Below the pieces are notes generated by a model, which did not search any database, was not told the origin of the DNA, and saw only the letters and a list, made by a program, of their open reading frames with translations. Below, one piece after another: positions 9,444 through 16,743 of a DNA stretch of 32,719 nt. The DNA lies in contig NZ_MKJY01000588.1 of assembly GCF_001942465.1 (NCBI RefSeq), positions 1-32,719 of the forward strand, written 5' to 3'. Numbering within the stretch: position 1 is the stretch's first letter; each line of letters opens with the position of its first letter. A program made the translations under genes and the position numbers. The stretch is from Actinomadura sp. CNU-125. Its GTDB lineage: Bacteria; Actinomycetota; Actinomycetes; Streptosporangiales; Streptosporangiaceae.

Positions 9444-10715
9444 ATGGAGTCGCCGCGTCGGCCCGAACAGCGCACCGCAGGCCCCTACCGGCTGGAACGC
9501 CGGCTCGGCGGGGGCGCGCTCGGGGAGGTGTTCGCCGGGCGCTCCCCGGACGGGCGGACGGTCGCGGTGCGGCTCGTCCGGCCGGAGCTCGCCGCCGACC
9601 CCGGGTTCCGCCGCCGTCTCGCCGCGTCGGCCGGTGCCGCCCGCCGGGTCGACGGCCCGTCCGTCGCGCGCCTGGTCGACGTCGACACGACGTGGCTGGC
9701 CTGCGAATACGTCGAGGGCCTCACGCTGCGGGAGACCGTCGAACTGCACGGGCCGCTGCCGCCTCCGGCGCTCGCGGCGCTGGCGTCGGGGCTCGCCCGG
9801 GGGCTCGCCGCGCTGCACGGGCGCGGGGTGCTGCACCACGACCTGAAACCGTCCAACGTGATCCTCGCCGAGGACGGTCCGCGCCTCATCGACTTCGGCC
9901 TCGCGGGCCTGGCCGCCCGCGCCGACGCACCGTCGTTCGCGTCCCCCGAACAGGTGCTGGACCACGACACCGGCCCGCCCTCGGACGTGTTCGCCCTCGG
10001 TTCCGTGCTCGCCTTCGCCGGGACGGGACGCGCCCCGTTCGGCACCGGCCCGGCCGAGCCGGTCCGGTACCGGGTCGGCCACGCCGAACCCGACCTGTCC
10101 GGCCTGCCCGCGGACCTCGCGGACCTGGTCGCCGCCTGCCTGGCCAAGGACCCCGTCGACCGCCCCGCCGTCGCCGAGATCCTCGAACGGCTCTCGTCCG
10201 GCGGCGAGGTCGTCTACGTGCGGAACAGGCGGTGGCAGATGACCGCCGGTTTCAAGGGCGGGCTGCTGATCTCGTGGCTCCTCGCGCTGCCCCTGCTCGC
10301 GATCCCGCTCATGCTCGACCTGGAAACGATCTGGCAGATCGTCTTCATGGCGGCCCTCACCCTGGGCGGCGGCGCGTTCTTCGCGCTGCTCGGGGTGCTG
10401 CTCCCGCCGGACCGCGTCACCCTGCGCCCCGACGGCCTCACGGTCTACAAGACCGAGGACAAGACGATCCGGTGGGACGTCCTCGAACAGGTCGCGCTGG
10501 TCGGCGACGGCGACGAGGCCGAACTCGTCGTCTGGTACGCCGGGGACGATCGTCCCGTCGACGGTCCCGAACGCCACGGCGGCACGGTCGTCTGCAAGGT
10601 CGACGACGTGGTCGCCCCGGAGGATCTCCCCCGCTTCCGCGCGGCGCTCGCCCGGTTCGCGGGCGACCGCCACGTCGAGCTCCCGGCCGCCGAGATCGAA
10701 CCGCGCGATCTCTGA
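9444..10715 (+). CDS. Degenerate Ser/Thr kinase (predicted pseudokinase) with two membrane helices and PH-like tail
   Basis: Belongs to the same kinase subfamily as the two kinase-PQQ proteins, but key residues are changed. The beta-3 lysine is Arg43 (TVAVRLV), the alpha-C glutamate position is Ser62 (LAASAGAARR in place of FVREVDAARK), and HRD is HHD (His132, Asp133). DFG (Asp150) and the APE region (FASPEQ) remain, while the activation segment is about nine residues shorter and lacks the usual phosphorylatable Thr. Two hydrophobic helices follow (LLISWLLALPLLAIPLML and IVFMAALTLGGGAFFALLGVLL), then a cytosolic beta-rich stretch (PDGLTVYKTEDKTIRW) like bacterial PH domains. ATG 9444 follows GAGGGG with a ten-base gap. 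423 residues, no frame break. It probably acts as a scaffold or allosteric partner; weak activity cannot be excluded. Confidence 0.85.
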   Translation: MESPRRPEQRTAGPYRLERRLGGGALGEVFAGRSPDGRTVAVRLVRPELAADPGFRRRLAASAGAARRVDGPSVARLVDVDTTWLACEYVEGLTLRETVELHGPLPPPALAALASGLARGLAALHGRGVLHHDLKPSNVILAEDGPRLIDFGLAGLAARADAPSFASPEQVLDHDTGPPSDVFALGSVLAFAGTGRAPFGTGPAEPVRYRVGHAEPDLSGLPADLADLVAACLAKDPVDRPAVAEILERLSSGGEVVYVRNRRWQMTAGFKGGLLISWLLALPLLAIPLMLDLETIWQIVFMAALTLGGGAFFALLGVLLPPDRVTLRPDGLTVYKTEDKTIRWDVLEQVALVGDGDEAELVVWYAGDDRPVDGPERHGGTVVCKVDDVVAPEDLPRFRAALARFAGDRHVELPAAEIEPRDL

Positions 10716-10768
10716 CGGCCGGGAAATCCGCCGGTGATTCGGTCTGCCGGAACCGGGCTACGCGAGGG

Positions 10769-11188
10769 TCAGCCCGACACCCGTCCGTACTCGCTCTTCT
10801 CGCCCTCCGGGTCGGTGAGCGTGATGGTCTCGCCGTCCGGGGACACCACGGCGGTGCCGGGGAACGGCCCCTCGCCGCAGTCGACCTTGAAGCTGTACGT
10901 CCGCTCCCCGCCGCCGGCCTCGACGGTCCCCTTGCAGGTGGTGCCTTCGCTCGAAAGGCTGACCGTCCCGTCGCCGGAGAACTCGAACGTCTCGTTGTTG
11001 GCGCCGTCCTTGGGGCCGAGCCACTTGCCGGTGATCGACCCCTGGTCGTTCGCGGCGGGCGCCTCCTGTCCGCCACCGGCGGCCTCGCTCTGCCCGCCTT
11101 CGGCGGCCGTCCCCGAGTCGTCACCGCCCGAGCAGCCGGTGACGCTCAGCGCCACGCACATCGAGCCGACGAGGAGCCACTTACGCAC
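10769..11188 (-). CDS. Small secreted lipoprotein
   Basis: Typical lipoprotein signal: VRKWLLVGSMCVALSVTGC with the lipobox VTGC and acylated Cys19, then a Gly/Ser/Glu-rich linker of about 40 residues. The rest (GSITGKWLGPKDGANNETFE onward) reads as a compact beta-rich domain with two cysteines (TTCKG and VDCGEG) that could form a disulfide. I chose GTG 11188 because GGAGG lies six bases upstream; the longer frame to 11221 would put extra residues before the signal. 139 residues. It is convergent with the pseudokinase (53 bp apart) and downstream of the secreted propeller gene on the same strand, separated by 136 bp. No enzyme motif seen; a ligand-binding or surface role is only a guess. Confidence 0.8.
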   Translation of the reverse strand: MRKWLLVGSMCVALSVTGCSGGDDSGTAAEGGQSEAAGGGQEAPAANDQGSITGKWLGPKDGANNETFEFSGDGTVSLSSEGTTCKGTVEAGGGERTYSFKVDCGEGPFPGTAVVSPDGETITLTDPEGEKSEYGRVSG

Positions 11189-11283
11189 GGACGGCCTCCA
11201 GGGAGTTGTTCCGGCTCTCACGCGAGCGGAACCGCAGAAGAGAAGTGATCAACGTAGCCATCACCCCATACCGCCTCAACCCG

Positions 11284-11301
11284 CCGGACCATATGGTGCG
11301 G
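11284..11301. promoter_or_regulatory. Imperfect 18-bp palindrome centred on ACCATATGGT
   Basis: The arms CCG/CGG flank a perfect ten-base core ACCATATGGT, with one mismatched pair between them. It sits between the stop of the secreted propeller (11325) and the start of the lipoprotein gene (11188). There is no T-run on either side, so an operator is more likely than a terminator. No regulator gene is adjacent. Confidence 0.3.
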
Positions 11302-11324
11302 GCCGAAACCGGCGGCCGGACGCG

Positions 11325-12452
11325 TCAGCGGCGGCGTTCGACGAGGGCGGGGCCGGACAGCGGGGAGACCAGGCCGACGGACCAGATGGTCCGGGTGCCC
11401 GGCACCCGGGCGATGTCGTAGATCCAGGCGCCGACGCCGGGACGGCCGGGGCCGCTCTCGGTCGTCCACTCGCCGTCGCCGTAGTGCAGGTAGTTCGTGT
11501 CGCCGTCGACCGTGTTCGCCGCGACCAACGCACCGCCGCGCCCGTCGTCGGCGAGGTTCGGGAAGTGGACGGCGCGGGTGTCCACGGGGATCGGGGTCGA
11601 ACTCCAGTCCGTCCCGTCCCAGTGCAGCAGGTCGGGGACGGCCGGGTAGTTGGTGCCCGCGCCCGCCCGGTAGGCCCACACGCTGCTGGACGACACCGGG
11701 ACGATCTCGAGCACCTGGGTGTCGTCGCTGCTCGGGAGCCGGACGGTGTTCCAGCGGACGCCGTCCCAGTGCAGCATCACCTGGGTCGGACCCTCGCCCG
11801 GAAGCTCGCAGATGCAGGCGATCCACACGTCCCGCGACGACCGGACCGCGACGGTCAGCGCCTTGTCCATCTTCACGGGGAGGTTCTGCCGGACCCACCG
11901 CCCCCGCTCGAAGCGCAGCGCGACGGACTCCCCGGCGGCCTCGTCGTACCCGATCGACCAGGCGGGGGCGTCCGGCGCCGCGGAGGCGATCTCCAGCTGC
12001 CACGAGGGCGAGGGCAGCGGGATGGTGGGGCTGACACCGTCCGGGTAGCCGACCTCGCGCCAGGCGGTGCCGTCCCAGTGGAGCGCCACGGGCCGGTAGC
12101 CGCCCTCCTCGGTCTGCTTCGAGCCGATCGCCCAGGCGCTGCGCGGCCCGGACGCGGCGATGTCCATGATCGTGGTCGATTCGGGGGCCGGCAGTTCCTG
12201 GCGGCGCCACCCCCGGCCGTCCCAGGCCAGCATGAACGCCGTGCCACTGCTGGTGGCGTCCTCGACCCCGGAGGTCCAGACGGCGTGCGGCCCGGCCGCG
12301 GCGACCTCGGTGGGCACGACGAGCCCCTGGAGCGCGGGGACGGGCGTGCTCGTCCATTCGGGGGCGGCGGCGGCGCGGGCGGGGGTGATCAGCAGGCCGG
12401 AGAAGGCGGCGATCCAGGCGGTGACGTGGAGAACTCGACGTTGTCCTGCCAT
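11325..12452 (-). CDS. Secreted beta-propeller protein with WDG-W repeats
   Basis: Exported protein of 375 residues. A signal peptide (hydrophobic ITAWIAAFSGLLI-type core ending PARA at 24-27) is followed by six repeats of about 45-50 residues. Each has a strand pair such as LAWDGRGWRRQELP, LHWDGTAWREVGYP, LHWDGVRWNTVRLP or LHWDGTDWSSTPIP, alternating with a V/AW motif such as HAVWTSG, RSAWAIG and RDVWIAC. This pattern predicts a six-bladed propeller. ATG 12452 follows GGGAG at seven bases. Its paralogue is at 14403-15446, and both share the AT-rich upstream element described separately. It is divergent from the sigma-factor gene at 12608. Its ligand is unknown; it carries no catalytic motif. 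Confidence 0.8.
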   Translation of the reverse strand: MAGQRRVLHVTAWIAAFSGLLITPARAAAAPEWTSTPVPALQGLVVPTEVAAAGPHAVWTSGVEDATSSGTAFMLAWDGRGWRRQELPAPESTTIMDIAASGPRSAWAIGSKQTEEGGYRPVALHWDGTAWREVGYPDGVSPTIPLPSPSWQLEIASAAPDAPAWSIGYDEAAGESVALRFERGRWVRQNLPVKMDKALTVAVRSSRDVWIACICELPGEGPTQVMLHWDGVRWNTVRLPSSDDTQVLEIVPVSSSSVWAYRAGAGTNYPAVPDLLHWDGTDWSSTPIPVDTRAVHFPNLADDGRGGALVAANTVDGDTNYLHYGDGEWTTESGPGRPGVGAWIYDIARVPGTRTIWSVGLVSPLSGPALVERRR

Positions 12453-12486
12453 GTGTGGCTCCCGGAGGCGATCGATGATCCTTTCG

Positions 12487-12517
12487 TCAAATATACAGCC
12501 CTGTCTCTTTAAAGGAA
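12487..12517 (-). promoter_or_regulatory. AT-rich 31-bp promoter-like element, copy A
   Basis: On the minus strand it begins TTCCTTTAAAGAGACAG and ends TGTATATTTGA, lying 34 bp upstream of the secreted propeller start at 12452. An ungapped comparison with copy B at 15707-15737 matches at 24 of 31 positions, including eleven identical bases (TCAAATATACA on the plus strand). TATATT with a 16-base spacer to TTCCTT has -10/-35 spacing, although the -35 is not the housekeeping sequence. Such AT richness is exceptional in this window. Confidence 0.6.
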
Positions 12518-12547
12518 GGTTCTGCTTCGCCCGAGAAAAGTAGGTTC

Positions 12548-12572
12548 CGGAGGCATAGTTGCGGCGCCTCCG
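12548..12572. promoter_or_regulatory. Hairpin-forming inverted repeat upstream of the sigma-factor gene
   Basis: CGGAGGC (12548-12554) and GCCTCCG (12566-12572) are perfect seven-base arms around an 11-base loop, in the divergent gap 36 bp before the TTG start at 12608. It may be an operator for the sigma operon or a 5' leader hairpin. There is no poly-T, so it is not a terminator. Confidence 0.35.
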
Positions 12573-12607
12573 TGGGTCTCAGGAAGTGACACCACAGAGG
12601 AGGCCCG

Positions 12608-13114
12608 TTGAACCGAGAGGCCCGTGAGAGCTTCGCCGCGTTCGTCGCGGCTCGGTCCGGCAGTCTCATCCGGACGGCGTACGTGCTGGCCGGGAACCAG
12701 CACGCCGCCGAGGAGCTGCTGCAGAACGCGCTCGCGAAGACGGCCGCGCGGTGGACGCGCGTGCGGGACAACCCGGAGGGCTACGTCCGCCGCGCCATGT
12801 ACAACGAGCAGGCGACCCGGTGGCGCCGCGGGCGCCGCGAGTCGGTCGTCGCGGAACTCCCCGAGCCGCCGGCCACGGGCCCGGACGTCGACCTGCGGGT
12901 GACGCTCGAACGCGCGCTGCTGGCACTGCCGCCGCGCAAGCGGGCCGTGCTCGTCCTGCGCTACTACGAGGACCTTTCCGAACGCGAGGTCGCCGCGATC
13001 ATGGGCTGCTCGGTCGGCACCGTCCGCAGCCAGGCCCACCGCGCCATCGCCCGACTCCGGGAACTCGCTCCCGACCTCGCCGCCGACCTCGCCCCAACCG
13101 GGAGCCGCTCATGA
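12608..13114 (+). CDS. SigE-family ECF RNA polymerase sigma factor
   Basis: Alternative sigma factor of the small actinobacterial SigE/ECF type, 168 residues. Region 2 spans about residues 5-75 (ARESFAAFVAARSGSLIRTA, then AEELLQNALAKTAARW, the core-binding and -10 recognising helices); region 4 spans about 95-155 (LPPRKRAVLVLRYYEDLSER, then the helix-turn-helix EVAAIMGCSVGTVRSQAHRA that contacts the -35). TTG at 12608 is preferred because AGGAGG lies five bases before it. The stop overlaps the ATG of the next gene (ATGA at 13111-13114), the usual arrangement of ECF sigma and regulatory partner. It is divergent from one secreted propeller gene and near another, both with a shared promoter-like element that it might recognise (inference). 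Confidence 0.93.
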   Translation: MNREARESFAAFVAARSGSLIRTAYVLAGNQHAAEELLQNALAKTAARWTRVRDNPEGYVRRAMYNEQATRWRRGRRESVVAELPEPPATGPDVDLRVTLERALLALPPRKRAVLVLRYYEDLSEREVAAIMGCSVGTVRSQAHRAIARLRELAPDLAADLAPTGSRS

Positions 13115-13958
13115 CCGACCAGCTGCTCAAGGACGCCCTCGACGGGATCGCCGACCGCGCCGAACCCGTCGACGGCCTCGCCGACCGCGCCCTGCGCACC
13201 GCCGCCCGCCGCCGCCGGACCAGGACGGCGCCGGTGCGGCGGCCCTCGCCCTCGCCGTCGCCGTCCCCTTCGGGATCGTCGCGGGGAACGACCGGCCGGA
13301 GCCCGACGTCCTCGGCCCGTCCGGGGCGGGGGACGGGCTGCCGGAGAACACGCCCGAGGAACGGGCGCTCGCCCGTGCCTGCATGCGCAACGGGCCGTCC
13401 CAAGCGGACTTCCGGCTGCTGACGAGCCGGCCGGTGCCGGGCGGGCGGCTCGCGGAGATCGGCGGCGACCGCGGCTACGTGTTCTGCGTGACCGACGGGA
13501 CCGGCAACACCGAACCCCCGCAGGTGCACGCCTGGCCCGGGACGCACGACGGCGGCCTCTTCGGGTTCGACGCGCCGCTGCGCGTCGACGGCATCCGGCA
13601 GGTGCAGGCCATGAAGTGGGACGAACTGCACGCCGTGGTCGTGGGCCGTGCGAAGCCCGGCGTCGTCCGCGTCGGCGTGACCTGGGACGGCGACCGCACC
13701 GCGCAGACCGCCGTCCACGACGGCTTCTTCATCGCCCAGACCCCGGCCGAGCTCGTGCCGGACCACGGGGAGACCGGGTCGATGTCGCAGGGGGCGATGA
13801 CCTCGCGCACGATCCGCGTCGAGGCCGTGACCGGCTACGACGCCGCGGGCGTGGCCGTCCACACCTGGCGGCCGAAGGTCCCGACGGAAGAGGCCGGGTT
13901 CGTCACCGAGGACTGCACCGACGAGCTGACCAGCCCCCGGCCCACGCTCTGCGACTGA
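13111..13958 (+). CDS. Membrane protein coupled to the SigE-family sigma factor, possible anti-sigma factor (one frameshift)
   Basis: Overlaps the sigma gene by four bases. The N-terminal 39 residues are cytosolic and end in a basic stretch (RTAARRRRTRT), followed by one hydrophobic helix (AGAAALALAVAVPFGIVAG) and an external domain of about 220 residues with paired cysteines (ARACMRN, VFCVTDG, EDCTDE, PTLCD). The N-terminal part and the helix are in different frames; adding one base near 13226 (AC before GGCGCC) restores a single 282-residue protein. I see no zinc-binding HxxxCxxC anti-sigma motif, so anti-sigma activity is inferred only from position and topology. The ends of the external domain suggest a disulfide-bonded sensor. 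Confidence 0.75.
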
Positions 13959-13963
13959 TCGCG

Positions 13964-14406
13964 ATGCCGATCCGGCACAGGACGTCCGAACTCGCCCTGC
14001 ACTGGCACGCCCGGCTGCTGGCCGGGAGGGCGCTGACGGCCGCAGTCTACGGCGAGCACCGGCGGAGCCGCGGGCTCACCGCCCGCGCCGTCCGCCGCGG
14101 ACCGGCCGCGGTCGAACGGCTCGTCGCCGTCTGGTGCGGGGCGATCCTGGCCGAGTGGCCGCCGGACGTGCGCGACCGGGCGGCCGCCGACCCATGCTCG
14201 CCGACGGCCGCGGCGACATCGACCGGCTGCCGCCTCCGGCGCGGTGGGCCGCGCGGGTCCTGACCGCGGCCGCGGCCCGCGACCGGGTCATGTTCCCCGC
14301 CCTCGTCGGCGCCGTCCCCGCCGACGAACTCGAACCGCACCTGTCCGCCCTGCTGCACCTGGCCGTCGCCGCGGTCGTCGATCACGGCGAGGCGACCGGG
14401 GTCTAG
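13964..14406 (+). CDS. Hypothetical alpha-helical protein (one frameshift)
   Basis: I do not recognise this family. ATG 13964 lies five bases after the stop of the sigma-associated membrane protein, so it may be a third gene of that operon. The first 75 residues (MPIRHRTSELALHWHARLLA onward) are rich in Ala, Arg and Leu with no membrane segment. The frame changes at the CCC of 14191-14193; adding one C gives DPMLADGRGDIDRLPPPARW and a 147-residue protein ending HGEATGV. Its TAG stop overlaps the stop of the opposing propeller gene in a shared CTAG. A cytosolic helical protein is predicted. The alternative is a short first ORF plus an unrelated second one. Confidence 0.5.
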
Positions 14407-15446
14407 CCGCGCACCGCGACCGGGGCGTCGTCCGCGCGGCCCACCCCCCAGATCGTGGACGCGCCGAGCGTGGCGACGTCGTTCAGCCGCGCCCCGCCGG
14501 GGACCGTGACCGGCTGCCAGGAACCGTCGCGGTACCGCCAGAGCCCGGCGTCGTCGGAGACGGGGGTGGCCGCCCACACGGTCCCCGAACCGTCGACGGC
14601 GAGGTCGGCGATGGGGCCGCCGGGCCCCTCGATCGTCGTCCAGGCGGAGCCGTCCCAATGGGCGAGGTGGGCATTGGAGTACACCCACACGTCGTCGGAT
14701 GCGACCGGGACGACCTGTTCGACGCTGTTCGAGGACGGCATGCCGGGCTCGGGGAGCCAGGTCCAGCCGGTGCCGTCGAACCGGGCCACGGCGGGCCGCC
14801 GTTCGCCGCCGTCCCCTTGGGGCCGGTTGCCGACGGCCCAGACGTCGGTGGCCGACAGCGCCTGGACGTCGTTGACCCTGGCTCCCGGATCGGGGAGGTC
14901 GGCGCCCACCCAGGCGTCGCCGTCGCGCCGCAGGAGGTGCGGCTCGCCCGACCCGGGGGCGACGTCCTGGGTGATCCACGTCCCGGCCGGTCCGGTGCTG
15001 AGCACGCCGATGGTGGCGGTGGACGGCGTGGCGACCTTCCGGAAGGACGCGCCGTCGAACACGAACAACCGGTCGGGCCCGGCCGCGCCCTGTCCGACGC
15101 CGCCGATCCACGTGCGGCCGGCCCCGGACGCGACCCGTCCGATGAACCCGTTACCGGTCCAGCCGTCGATCGGGTACTCCTTCCAGTTCGTCCCAGTCCA
15201 GCGCCGCACGACCGGATTGCCCAGGTTGTAGCACCACGGGTTGAGGACGACCAGGCAGTGCGCCCCCTGGCCGCCGCCGATCCAGACACCGCCCGCACCG
15301 TCCGGGGCGACCGTCGTGAGGTCGGCCCGCGGCCACAGGAACGGCAGCGGCACGGTGCGCAGGTCGTCGGCGGCGGCGTGCGCGGTCACCGGCAGAGCCA
15401 GCAGCGCGGCACCCGCGACGGCCGCACCCGCCAGGAATCTCCTCAT
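14403..15446 (-). CDS. Secreted beta-propeller protein with WDG-W repeats, paralogue of the one at 11325-12452
   Basis: Exported protein of 347 residues. Signal peptide MRRFLAGAAVAGAALLALPV ends with TAHA at 21-24. Six repeats follow, with strands such as RRWTGTNWKEYPI, FVFDGASFRKVATP, LRRDGDAWVGADLP, ARFDGTGWTWLPEP, AHWDGSAWTTIEGP and WRYRDGSWQPVTVP. Between them lie motifs such as TDVWAVGN, DDVWVYSN and STIWGVGR, the same pattern as the first paralogue. ATG 15446 is chosen because the signal peptide starts there, though no good Shine-Dalgarno precedes it. The shared upstream element is 260 bp away, so the mRNA may have a long leader or the true first codons may be upstream. Two cysteines (HCLVVLN and PWCYN) occur early in the mature protein. 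Confidence 0.8.
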   Translation of the reverse strand: MRRFLAGAAVAGAALLALPVTAHAAADDLRTVPLPFLWPRADLTTVAPDGAGGVWIGGGQGAHCLVVLNPWCYNLGNPVVRRWTGTNWKEYPIDGWTGNGFIGRVASGAGRTWIGGVGQGAAGPDRLFVFDGASFRKVATPSTATIGVLSTGPAGTWITQDVAPGSGEPHLLRRDGDAWVGADLPDPGARVNDVQALSATDVWAVGNRPQGDGGERRPAVARFDGTGWTWLPEPGMPSSNSVEQVVPVASDDVWVYSNAHLAHWDGSAWTTIEGPGGPIADLAVDGSGTVWAATPVSDDAGLWRYRDGSWQPVTVPGGARLNDVATLGASTIWGVGRADDAPVAVRG

Positions 15447-15706
15447 GTGTGCAGGATGCAAGATCCACCTCGTTCGGTCAGGGGAGGTGTTCCACCGGCG
15501 CGGAGCCGGACAGAAGGCGGTCGGGCCGAGCGACCGGGAGGCCGGACGCCGGACCGGGTCGTCCCTCCGGGCGGTCGGTCCGGGACGACCGGGACCGCCT
15601 TCCGTCGTCCGCTCCGAGGCGACGCCGTGGAGGTCGACGATTTCCCGCCATGTGAACCCCCCGAGGGAGTCGACGATCTCGCCAGTGGATGCTGGCTTGG
15701 ATGGCT

Positions 15707-15737
15707 TCAAATATACATAGCCGTTTCTTCAATGGAA
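15707..15737 (-). promoter_or_regulatory. AT-rich 31-bp promoter-like element, copy B
   Basis: On the minus strand it runs from TTCCATTGAAGAAACGG to TGTATATTTGA and faces the second secreted propeller. The TTCCAT and TATATT blocks are 16 bp apart, as in copy A at 12487-12517. The conserved downstream ATGGCGGGAAATCGTCGA begins 55 bp later (34 bp in copy A). A sigma-factor or activator site common to both propeller genes is the natural reading. Confidence 0.6.
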
Positions 15738-15806
15738 GCCCGCGACCGCAGCGCGGGGACGGCCGTCTCGCCGCCCCGGCGAACGGAATGAAGCGCTCTG
15801 TTCTGC

Positions 15807-15812
15807 TATAGT
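15807..15812 (+). promoter_or_regulatory. Probable -10 hexamer TATAGT of the NmrA-like gene
   Basis: TATAGT lies directly before the palindrome at 15814-15831 and 35 bp before the ATG. No good -35 is visible 16-18 bp upstream. A repressor bound to the palindrome would cover the transcription start. Confidence 0.4.
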
Positions 15813-15813
15813 G

Positions 15814-15831
15814 GAACCGAACGTTCCGTTC
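15814..15831. promoter_or_regulatory. TetR-type operator palindrome GAACcGAACGTTCcGTTC
   Basis: Eight of nine positions in each half are inverted (GAAC-x-GAAC / GTTC-x-GTTC). It lies between the -10-like TATAGT and the AAGGAG ribosome site of the NmrA-like gene. Size and symmetry fit a TetR-family repressor site. A further GAACGGAA half-like sequence is at 15781. No TetR gene is in the window, so the repressor must be encoded elsewhere. Confidence 0.6.
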
Positions 15832-15847
15832 TACACAAGGAGTCGCC

Positions 15848-16669
15848 ATGTTCCTCGTCACCGGCGCCACCGGGACCGTCGGCCGTGAAGTCGTCGCGGA
15901 GCTGCTGCGTCTGGGCCTGCCCGTCCGCGCACTGACCCGCGACCCCGCGCGCGCGGACCTGCCCGCGGGCGTCGAGGTCGTCGCGGGCGACATCGCCGAG
16001 CCGTCCACCCTCGGTCCCGCGCTGGAGGGCGTCACCGCCGCGCACCTGATCAACTTCGCGGGCGACGGCTACGCGCCGCTGCAGACCGGCGCCGAGATCG
16101 TCGCCATGGCCGGACGGGCGGGCGTGCGGCGCGTGACGGTCCTCGGCGGGCGCGCCGAGGGCACGCTCGAACAGGCGCTCGCCGAGAGCGACATCGAGTG
16201 GACGCTCCTCAACCCCGTCGAGTTCATGGCGAACACCCTGCAGTGGTGGGCGGCGTCCGTCCGGGCCGAGGGAGCCGTCCGCGAGCCGTTCGGCGACCGG
16301 GTCAGTAGCCTCGTGCACGAGGCCGACATCGGCGCGGTCGCGGCGACCGTCCTGGCGAAGGGCGGGTACGCGGGCCGCACCCTCGTCCTCACCGGCCCGG
16401 AGGCGATCACCACGGCGGAGAAGGTGCGGACGCTGGGCGAGGCGATCGGACGGGACGTCCGGTTCGTCGAGCTCGGCGAGGACGAGGCACGCGAGATGTG
16501 GCGCGGGCACGGCATGACCGAGGACCTCATCGGGTTCCTCCTCGACGCCCTCGGCAACACCCCGCCCGAAGGACGCACCGTGTCCCCCTCGGTCGAGGAG
16601 GTCACCGGCCGTCCGGCCCGCCCGTTCGCGCAGTGGGCCGCGGAGAACGCCGCCGCGTTCCGTCCCTGA
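15848..16669 (+). CDS. NmrA-like NAD(P)-binding protein (atypical short-chain dehydrogenase)
   Basis: Single-domain Rossmann protein of 273 residues. The dinucleotide loop GATGTVG is at residues 6-12, followed by strand 2 and a charged segment (VRALTRDPAR) that favours NADP. It lacks the Tyr-x-x-x-Lys pair of classical dehydrogenases, and NPVEFMANTLQWW around residues 123-135 matches the NmrA/quinone-reductase-like branch. It may act as a redox sensor or reductase of small electrophiles. ATG 15848 follows AAGGAG with a five-base gap. The TetR-type operator over the start suggests induction by a small ligand, common for this family. It stands alone: the neighbours are on the other strand. No frame break. 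Confidence 0.9.
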   Translation: MFLVTGATGTVGREVVAELLRLGLPVRALTRDPARADLPAGVEVVAGDIAEPSTLGPALEGVTAAHLINFAGDGYAPLQTGAEIVAMAGRAGVRRVTVLGGRAEGTLEQALAESDIEWTLLNPVEFMANTLQWWAASVRAEGAVREPFGDRVSSLVHEADIGAVAATVLAKGGYAGRTLVLTGPEAITTAEKVRTLGEAIGRDVRFVELGEDEAREMWRGHGMTEDLIGFLLDALGNTPPEGRTVSPSVEEVTGRPARPFAQWAAENAAAFRP

Positions 16670-16743
16670 CGACGGCTCGCCTATGCGGTATATCCCCGGG
16701 GCCGATCCGCGGAATTCGGCGCTCGCGCGAATATGTTCACCGG

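Larger units (their letters stand above)
15447..15847. other. Non-coding divergent region with remnant-like start and two regulatory sites
   Basis: No secure gene. On the minus strand an ATG at 15651 opens a 57-codon frame (MAGNRRPPRRRLGADD..., ending at 15478). Its first codons and the bases before them resemble the start of the secreted propeller at 12452 (ATGGCxGGAxAxCGTCGA in both). The frame has no signal peptide and does not join the downstream propeller, so it looks like a copied promoter-plus-start segment or a long mRNA leader. The element at 15707-15737 and the operator at 15814-15831 are described separately. Confidence 0.5.

Noticed and set aside
14244..15791. 515-residue plus-strand frame opposite the second secreted propeller
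   Set aside because: The minus-strand signal peptide and repeats are convincing; the plus frame has no features.
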